Origin: Allium sativum
Taxonomy: Eukaryota > Streptophyta > Magnoliopsida > Asparagales > Amaryllidaceae
Reading direction: 5' to 3'
Length of the DNA: 64,000 bases
Assembly: GCA_030737875.1 (NCBI GenBank)
Contig: CM060915.1
Span: forward strand, 573,732,577-573,796,576
Shown: positions 57,217-64,000 of the stretch, piece after piece
Numbering within the stretch: position 1 is the first letter of the stretch
Layout: each line of letters starts with the position of its first letter
The notes under the pieces: generated by a model
Told to the model about the DNA's origin: nothing
What the model saw: the letters and a program-made list of their open reading frames with translations, nothing else
Database searches by the model: none
Made by a program: the position numbers and the translations under genes

Positions 57217-58889
57217 TGTAACAACCCGGATTCCGACAGACCAAATTTTTTTCAAAAACCCAATCTATCGAAACCCGAGTTGGGCACTCTGGTATCCTGC
57301 AGAAAAAGACAGAGATAAAGAAAACATATCAGAATTCGTAAGCATCTTACAGCGGAAGGAATTCAAAGTATAATCTACTTTAAATCTAGCTTTACCTTAT
57401 AAAACATACTGCCTAACCAGTATCCAAAGCTTATACCATCTCTGTCATGAACCTAACCTAGAAGTATGCAATGAGGAGGGGGTCAGAACATAAGTTCTGT
57501 GTGAATGGACTTAGAATAAACTTCTGTATAATCCTACATATACCGTTCAGTTATATTTTCTTGCTTATTAGGTTATTCGCGATTTTATCTCTCCAGGCAA
57601 TACTCATGTCCCACTAGTAGATTAACCTAATACAATGTATGTAGATACCCCCAACTCGTATAATCCTTCCCATGTATATATAAAGTCCCTTGCCGTATGT
57701 CGTACGGGCTTCATCATGTAAATATATACTACTTTAGTATAGTGCCACCATGCTCGAAATCGATTGGACTACCACTCTTGATCTTGTCAGATTCTATTTA
57801 TTACCTAGATCTAGTCTAGGGTTTTCTATCCAGCGCTTCCTAGATTCAACCAGGGTTTATGCTACCCAGGGCCACTGGGGTTTATGCTACCTATTGAACG
57901 CTTTCTAGATCCGACCAGCGTTTATGCGACCTATCGAACAATTTCCCCTAGTCTAGGACACACTACCCAGAGAGATATATGTTCCTAGACTTTACGTCCC
58001 AATCGTATCGTTAAACGTGCTAGATATCTAGTTGCACATGTCCTCTATATGTGCGGCCCGAGTCCCGTGGCATGGCTAATTAAGAAACACGGAACTCGGT
58101 CGGGAGCTTTAAGTTATCTACTGATGCAGATGCTAAGGTCTGTTTTATCTGTATGTGGCTATGGTCCCACTTGACCCCTTCCTCAACTAATGAAAGGCAC
58201 CCAAGAAAATCAAGAATAAGAACTGTACGCATGCCCTCTATGCCCCCACAAACCTATTGGCCACCCTTACCCATGACTAGATAGAAAAGTATATGGTCTT
58301 TTGGAGTTCTCCGCCTTTCCGCTTGCGTATCACGATTGACTCAAGATGGTCGGTGGACGACAACATGCTATCACAGGGGTAAACAAGATATCGCCGCCTC
58401 ACGCTGACCCATCCTAGTCTTCAGGTTGCTTATATTACAACCAAGGCATACCCTTGGCTCTTCTAATGCAGACCTTAACCTCTGTGAGCCCAAGAGGATC
58501 ATCTGCAACCTCACAGAGGGATACCAAGAGTACCCTCATGTCCCCTCGAAGCCGGGTGCTTCGTAACCCAGTTCGTTGGAGCCTTCTTCGTGATCATATG
58601 GACATTTTCTCCTCCTCGTGTTCTACTTGGCTGTCTTGACTAAGGTTTACTACTTAGTTTCCTAAATCGTTAGCTTTCTTAACTAAGGTTCACTACTTAG
58701 TTTCCTGAATCGTTAGCTTTCATAACTAAGGTTTACTACTTAGTCCTCTTAACTAAGGTTTATTACTTGGTTCTCTTAACCAAGATTTGATACTTAGTTT
58801 CTGTTATTTAGTTCTCTTTAACTAAGGTTTGTTACTTAGTTCCTTTTAACTAAGGTTTACCAATGAATTCAAGCATGACTTAAGTTCTC
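57217..58889 (-). mobile_element. LTR fragment interrupted by the next long LTR
   Basis: Starts TGTAACAACCCGGATTCCGAC, the form of chromovirus LTRs in this window, with AGCGGAAGGAATTC and other blocks usual in such LTRs. There is no LTR end before 58,890, where another element starts, so it is probably split by that insertion and resumes right of the window. GGGTTTATGCTACC-type repeats lie at 57,850-57,930. A frame at 58,454-58,639 has no domain. Confidence 0.55.
58636..58865 (+). repeat. Array of CTTAGTT / AACTAAG hairpin units
   Basis: About seven units of 25-45 bp, each with AACTAAGGTTTACTACTTAG or a variant. Adjacent arms pair: CTTGGTT-ctctt-AACCAAG at 58,766-58,784 and CTTAGTT-cctttt-AACTAAG at 58,835-58,854. 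Spacers CCTAAATCGTTAGCTTTC occur twice. Confidence 0.85.
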
Positions 58890-59515
58890 TGTAATGACCC
58901 GAATTTTTGGCCAAATTATTTTAAATATTTATCATGGTTGTAAATATTGAATTCATAATATAAATGGTATTTTATTGGGTCATCAATTAATAATCGAAAT
59001 ACGATTTATTTTAATACGAGGATCTTAAGTAATTCAATTTGAAATGGAGTCAAAATGATTTATATGAATTTTTATTTGAATTTAAACGATGATAAAATAA
59101 TAATTTATTATCAAGTAATTTATTTGTTTTTGAATTTAAATTTTATTATATTAATTTATTTTGGTTATTTATATTTACGTTCAAATTAAAATTCGAAATA
59201 CGTTCCTCTGAGTTAGGAATAGTGGTATAACGTTGGAGACGATAGTTACGTTAAAGTAACGGTTCGGGAAGTTAAGAGAGCCACAGGATATTTTTAAGTA
59301 GATAAGAATGAAATCAAATCGAAGTAAATTATCAAATCAAACCAAAAGAGGAAATCTATGTTGGTACTTATGCCAACAAGAACACTTCGCAGACCTAGTA
59401 AAGCCGACCCAATGTTTTAAATCGCATAGGTTCTTTCTCGAGCAGAAAACTTTGTCTCCTACCTTCACTATTAAGGAAAACATCGATTTAATGCCTGTGT
59501 ACAATTTGTTTCCCT

Positions 59516-59535
59516 TATCACATATATATATACAT
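59516..59535 (+). promoter_or_regulatory. TATA-like box of the second long LTR
   Basis: ACATATATATATACATCGC, about 630 bp from the LTR start, followed by a pyrimidine-rich stretch (CCCTCTCCTCTTC) typical of a plant transcription start. Inferred only. Confidence 0.4.
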
Positions 59536-60839
59536 CGCAATAACCCTCTCCTCTTCTATTTCCGTCCTTCAGAAAAATCGAAGCCTTCCACTTCTGTCTC
59601 CCCTATTCGAAATCAAACCCATATAAAAAAAAGAGGGGTTCGCGATTAAAATCTGAGACCACAAGGTCTCTGAGTCAACGCCATATGTGGATCGCGCGAA
59701 TTGGTGAAGTTCGATTGGAGATGGTCAGGAAGGGGGACTTCGATCAACGCGATGGGTTTTGTGAAGCTCGACAGTAGAACGCAACTCTAGGGTTGTGGTT
59801 TCTTTTGGGAAATGGGAATCGCGAATATCTCTGGGGTGGTAGTTGTTGGTGTTTGGAAGGCCTGTAGCGGAAATGATGGACTGGGAGGGTCATCACGGTT
59901 GGTAAATGAGGTGTCACGATTTACTGTAGGAGCAAAGTTTGTTGACGCCAATGTTCTGTTATGGCAGCAGCGAGTAGATGATTGAAAAGGAGGGAGTACG
60001 GGCCTATGGATTTTGGAAGAAGGGGTGACTGATGGTGATCGATGTTAGTGATGTGCTGAAGCATTGCAATGGCGAAGCAGCATGAGCAACATGTGTTTGA
60101 TAAAATGTCAGAAAGGGATGGTGCAGTTTTTGGACTGATTTTCAACCAAAAGGGATTGATGATTTTGAGTATGCTTTATCGATCGGTCGGGATTTGTCAA
60201 AGTGTTAAGGTATACGTTTATTTGTGAAAATTTAATAATAAGTTAAATTAATAAGTATTGATCGTTAAATAAAATTAAATGATTATAGGCAAGGATACAT
60301 CGAATGGAACAATTTATGTAGAGTTGAAACCTCGGAAAACGACGAAAAAGAAATTGATACAAGTACAAATAAAAGAAATCGAGGTGAGTAAATCTCACTC
60401 ACCTTTTATTTATAATTATTTTTACTTCGTAAAAATAATTATTGTTGCTTGTTTGGATTTTTCAGCTTGTTTTATATATATTAGTTATTTAGGCTATTAT
60501 ATATATATATTGGGTTGATTGATTGGTTGGATTCCCGCAGTCTCATTAGCGGATGCCCGCGGTACCATAGCGGATGATTACCCTATACGCCCCACGCTAT
60601 GATTAGTGGATGACCTTCTATACCGCGATATTCTGCCACGAAGCAGAATGGTTATTATTTATGTGCTAACGTCTGTGGATGCTGGGAAACAGGTTGGAGG
60701 AATCCAACAGGATTCCTCAAAAATATATTATCTATTTGTTGTTTGTTTGATTTCATATATATTCATATATGATGTGTTAAAAATCAAATGAATGAAAATT
60801 GGTTGATTTGATTGTTTAAAATATCATTGGGCTTGAATA

Positions 60840-62060
60840 TTGATTTATAAAAATATCGCGGAAGGGATATTTGAGATTTAAACGAGAAAATTCTATTTTT
60901 CTAAAATAGAATTTGAATTTAAAATGGAATAAAAATATTTAACTTGTTTTAAAAGGAATAAAACAAGTAGTTCATTTATACACAAAGTTTTAAATGAAGT
61001 GAAAAGAATTATCATTGGACAATTCAAAAGTAAATTATAAGTGTGAATTTGTTAAGGGGAAATCTATTTTTCCAAAGTAGAAAATATTTATTTCAAAGGA
61101 AATTGGAAGCGATACTTTGTTTAAAAATATAAACAAGTAAAATAAAAGGGAATTTGAATAAAGAGAAATTTGAAAAGAAGTTTGAATAATTGAATTCAAA
61201 TAGAATTTAAAAGAAGTTTTGAATATTTGGATTTCAAATAGAAACCCAAATGGAGTTAAATATTTAAATTCAAGTATGAATTTCAAATATAGGTATTCAT
61301 AAAAAAAAAGGATTTGAATATAGAAATTAAAGTGGAATTTAAATCAAGAAATTAAAGTATGGTATTTGAATTCAACGAGATATAAATATGGTATTTAAAT
61401 TCAAAAAGAATTTAAATATGACATTTGATTTCAAGGAAAATTTAAATATGGAATTTGAGTCCAAGGAGAATCAATATGGAATTTGAGTTAAAAGGAGTTT
61501 TAAATACTTGGAATTCAAAAAGAGTTGGAATATTTGGGAATTCAAATTAAAGTAGAAATAAGGTTTGAATAATAGAAATTGGAAGAGAATTTGAGAATTT
61601 GAATTATATAATTCAAATGGAATTTAGAACATAGAATTTGAAATAGAATTCAAATAGAATTCAAATATGGGATTTGAATATAGCAATTCAAATAGAATTT
61701 GAATAAATGAATTTGAATATAGAATTTCAAGGTAGAATTGTAATGAAATTTGAAATATCGAATTCAAGAGAATTGAATATGGTTTTGAATTTAGAATTCA
61801 AAGAAGAATTGAATATAAACTTCAAATATAATCGAAATAGAGTTTGAATATATAACTCAAATAGAATTGAATAGGAAGTTTGAATAGAGATTTGAAATAG
61901 AAATTCAAGTATTGAATTTGAATATCAAATAGAAAAGGAATTGGGATTTGAAAATAGAATTCAAAAGTGAGATTGGAATTTGAATCAAGAAATTCAAATA
62001 GAGGAAAAAGGAGTTTGAATATTAGAAATTCAAATGGAGTTAAAATGGAGTTGGATTCAT
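60840..62060. repeat. GAATTTGAATAT / ATTCAAAT low-complexity array
   Basis: Over 1.2 kb of variants of GAATTTGAATATAGAATTCAAATAG. Many copies hold arms that can pair (TTTGAAT...ATTCAAA). It occupies the same place, between the GGAGGAATCC block and the GTCTGAGAGG block, as the TCGAATA and TTTATAAAA arrays of the solo LTR, but the unit sequence is different. Confidence 0.8.
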
Positions 62061-62104
62061 TTTAACGAAAGTTTAAAAGTTTATATATATAAATATAAAT
62101 AAAA

Positions 62105-62300
62105 CGAACTCGCCGCAGCGCTGCAGTTCGTAAATCGGCGATTCGAACTTCAATTGAATATACATAACTCAATTGAAGTCGAAATTCTTTGAAACAAGGA
62201 ACGTCAGGACCGATTTGATAATAGCTTTCTAATGAAGGAGAAAAATCTGGATTTCATCGAATAGATTTTGAGTTATGTCAAAAATCAAATTTTCAAAAAA
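62105..62300 (+). repeat. GCGCTGCAGTTCG block, shifted relative to the solo LTR
   Basis: GCGCTGCAGTTCGTAAATCGGCGATTCGAAC and the following GAGAAAAATC..GATTTCATCG..TAGATTTTGAGTTATGTC match the minus strand of 30,345-30,170 closely. In the solo LTR the block is near the start (about 300 bp in); here it is about 3.2 kb in. Confidence 0.75.
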
Positions 62301-64000
62301 GCAGCGCCAGAACCATTATAAAACCATAACGGTTTGTTTAAATAAACTAAAGGATTTTAAAGTAATAAAAATCCGAATTTGCCATGAGAAAAATCCAGAC
62401 TTGAGTTGTAAATTAAATACGAACTCAAGTGGTGTAAATGAGATGATTGTTGAAACAAAAAAAATCAGATTTTTAATTAGTGATGAGAATTGACTAATTT
62501 AAAGAAATTAGTTAATGGAATTTTAGAATCGAAATTTGGGCTTTGAATCAGACAAGGGGTGTGTAAATTCATATTCGAAATCGAATATGAAACTTGAATT
62601 AGAAATGACATTCGATTGTTGTATCAACAAATTAATATATATTTGAACGTGATATGTTCAAACAACAAGTGAAATAGGCTAAGAAGCTAATTAAAGAATA
62701 AATGGGCGGAACTGAATTCAAACGATTGGTTTGAGTTGAATTGAATTGCAAACAGGTGAACATGTGTAAGCAGGTTTGATATGAAGTATATGAAGATTTA
62801 AATTTATGTGCTCGACAAAAAGGTACATGTTTAATTCATATATGAGATTTTATGCGCCGTATCGGCAAGCCCCTTGGCTTTTTCTTTTTCTTTTTGAGAT
62901 TAGAAGGACCGGGGAAGCTATTTGAAATTTCCCGATGCTCCCGATACAGGGGAGGTTATGGCGAATTTTTCCGGAAATTTAAGGAGTTAGAATATTTTTA
63001 AGAAAATTTGATAATTAGAATCAGTGTATCGATATATATAGAATTCAATAAGGAAATGAATTTAAAAATAAAATAGTATAAACAAAATGGGAAATATATA
63101 TACATTTTAGAAATGAAAATTTTGTTTAATATGGTATTGATTATTCGAGTAGCAGTCTGGCCTGTTTTGAAGTTAATAATATTTTCAGTCAAGGTCTGAG
63201 AGGTAATTATACCCCAACTTGATTGATTATTATTATTGGCTGATAAATGGCAAGACTCGGTCTCGAAGATCAAATGTCTAAAGAGATTCAGTTGAAGGAA
63301 GTATTTTGGGTTGTTGTAACGATGTTTTACACAACATTCGTTTATCCCAAGTGATGGAAACTTTGGAAATATAAAAGTAAATATTTCCTGAGTATAATTA
63401 AAATAGTCGGGATAGAGATAAGTGATCGAAATTGTTCCCAAATTGCAAATAGAGATATTTTCTAATATATAGAAAATAAAAGAAGTTAATATTTGGAAAT
63501 ATTTTCCATATGGCATAAGGGCCAATATGGTTATTGAAAATATTTGGTTAACAAATATTGATAGAGAAAATGGAAAAGTGATTTAATTAATGAATAATTA
63601 ATTAAAGAGCCCAGTGATTTGTTTGATATGTTGGATGAACACTTGTTTTTATTCGATAGTTAAATCACAGACTATCAATGTTTTTACCATCGTTGTCAAT
63701 ATGGAGAGACCGGTTGGATTATTATCCGAGAACCACTCCGTATTGGTAGTAGCGTTGCGAATCAGATTATATGAAGATAATCGAAGACGGAGTAAAGTGC
63801 AAGGGCTTTTTCTAGTAACAGAAATTGTGCCTTCGATTTCGTTTAGTCCCAGAACGAACGTATATGGACGAATGTCTGACAAAGTATTTCCAATGATCAA
63901 ATGGGTTGGTCTGTATAAATATATATGGTTGCAACGGATTTGTTCCCTTAGCATAACATCCAGAATATTTGTGCAAATTCAACTAGTGATTAACGGATCT

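Larger units (their letters stand above)
58890..64000 (+). mobile_element. Second 6-kb-class LTR, opposite orientation, runs off the right edge
   Basis: Starts TGTAATGACCCGAATTTTT, the same as the minus-strand start of the solo LTR at 30,634. Shared blocks in order: GTGAGTAAATCTCACTC (60,385), TCTGTGGATGC...GGTTGGAGGAATCC (60,670-60,710), GTCTGAGAGGTAATTATACC (63,195) and the segment around 63,660-63,950, which corresponds to 25,540-25,800. The pairs are quite diverged. No gag or pol is present. The left flank TTCTC (58,885-58,889) would be the target duplication if repeated at the unseen far end. Confidence 0.75.

Noticed and set aside
58454..58639. 61-residue frame
   Set aside because: It lies within an LTR fragment, Ser/Arg-rich by composition, without a domain.
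62998..63525. 175-residue minus-strand frame
   Set aside because: AT-rich Ile/Phe/Asn composition, no domain, and it lies in the LTR copy whose homologous part in the other copy is not open.

Overview
This window looks like nuclear DNA from a flowering plant, probably a eudicot with a large repeat-rich genome. It is AT-rich, and almost everything recognisable is plant-type LTR retrotransposon sequence: Ty3/Gypsy chromoviruses with a C-terminal chromodomain, Tat-like gag, and Copia gag. I found no intact host gene. The only host-gene material I can name is a broken two-exon fragment of a 2-isopropylmalate synthase (leucine biosynthesis) gene at about 22.67-23.31 kb on the minus strand.

Layout. 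1-3.47 kb: the 5' LTR of a minus-strand chromovirus-like element whose body lies left of the window. 4.13-4.92 and 9.68-9.87 kb: a decayed Copia (UBN2-type) gag on the minus strand, split by a complete 4.75-kb element (4,924-9,670, AATAT target duplication) that carries only gag, a TR-GAG-type non-autonomous element. 9.9-16.2 kb: a tRNA primer site, two long fold-back elements, LTR debris and a possible retroposon remnant. 16,208-18,526: a compact Copia element with 419-bp LTRs, CTGCA target duplication, gag and protease but no integrase or reverse transcriptase. 18.5-24.4 kb: mostly unassigned, with the isopropylmalate synthase fragment. 24,396-30,634: a very long solo LTR (6.2 kb, CAAAG target duplication) built largely of repeat arrays. 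30.6-33.9 kb: unassigned.

33,885-55,336 is a nested pair. A decayed plus-strand chromovirus (LTRs about 3.1 kb) received a second, minus-strand chromovirus (42,694-52,674, LTRs 2,629 and 2,627 bp, CAAAC target duplication) inside its 3' LTR, 18 nt downstream of that LTR's TATA box. The inner element keeps long gag-protease, reverse transcriptase and RNase H-integrase frames but has a frameshift, nonsense codons and a broken integrase tail. 55.3-57.2 kb is unassigned. 57.2-58.9 kb is an LTR fragment interrupted at 58,890 by a second, oppositely oriented and diverged relative of the 6.2-kb LTR, which runs out of the window.

How things fit together: the gag-only and gag-protease-only elements would depend on proteins supplied in trans by full relatives; none of the chromovirus copies here looks able to make all its own products. 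The most interesting recurring pattern is not a gene. Several unrelated LTR families carry arrays of short hairpin modules (stems of about 5-10 bp, many with loops near 5 nt) in long untranslated parts, and within each array the two stem arms change together. I can see this directly at 6.1-6.4, 26.5-27.5, 27.7-28.1, 35.6-35.8 and 58.6-58.9 kb.
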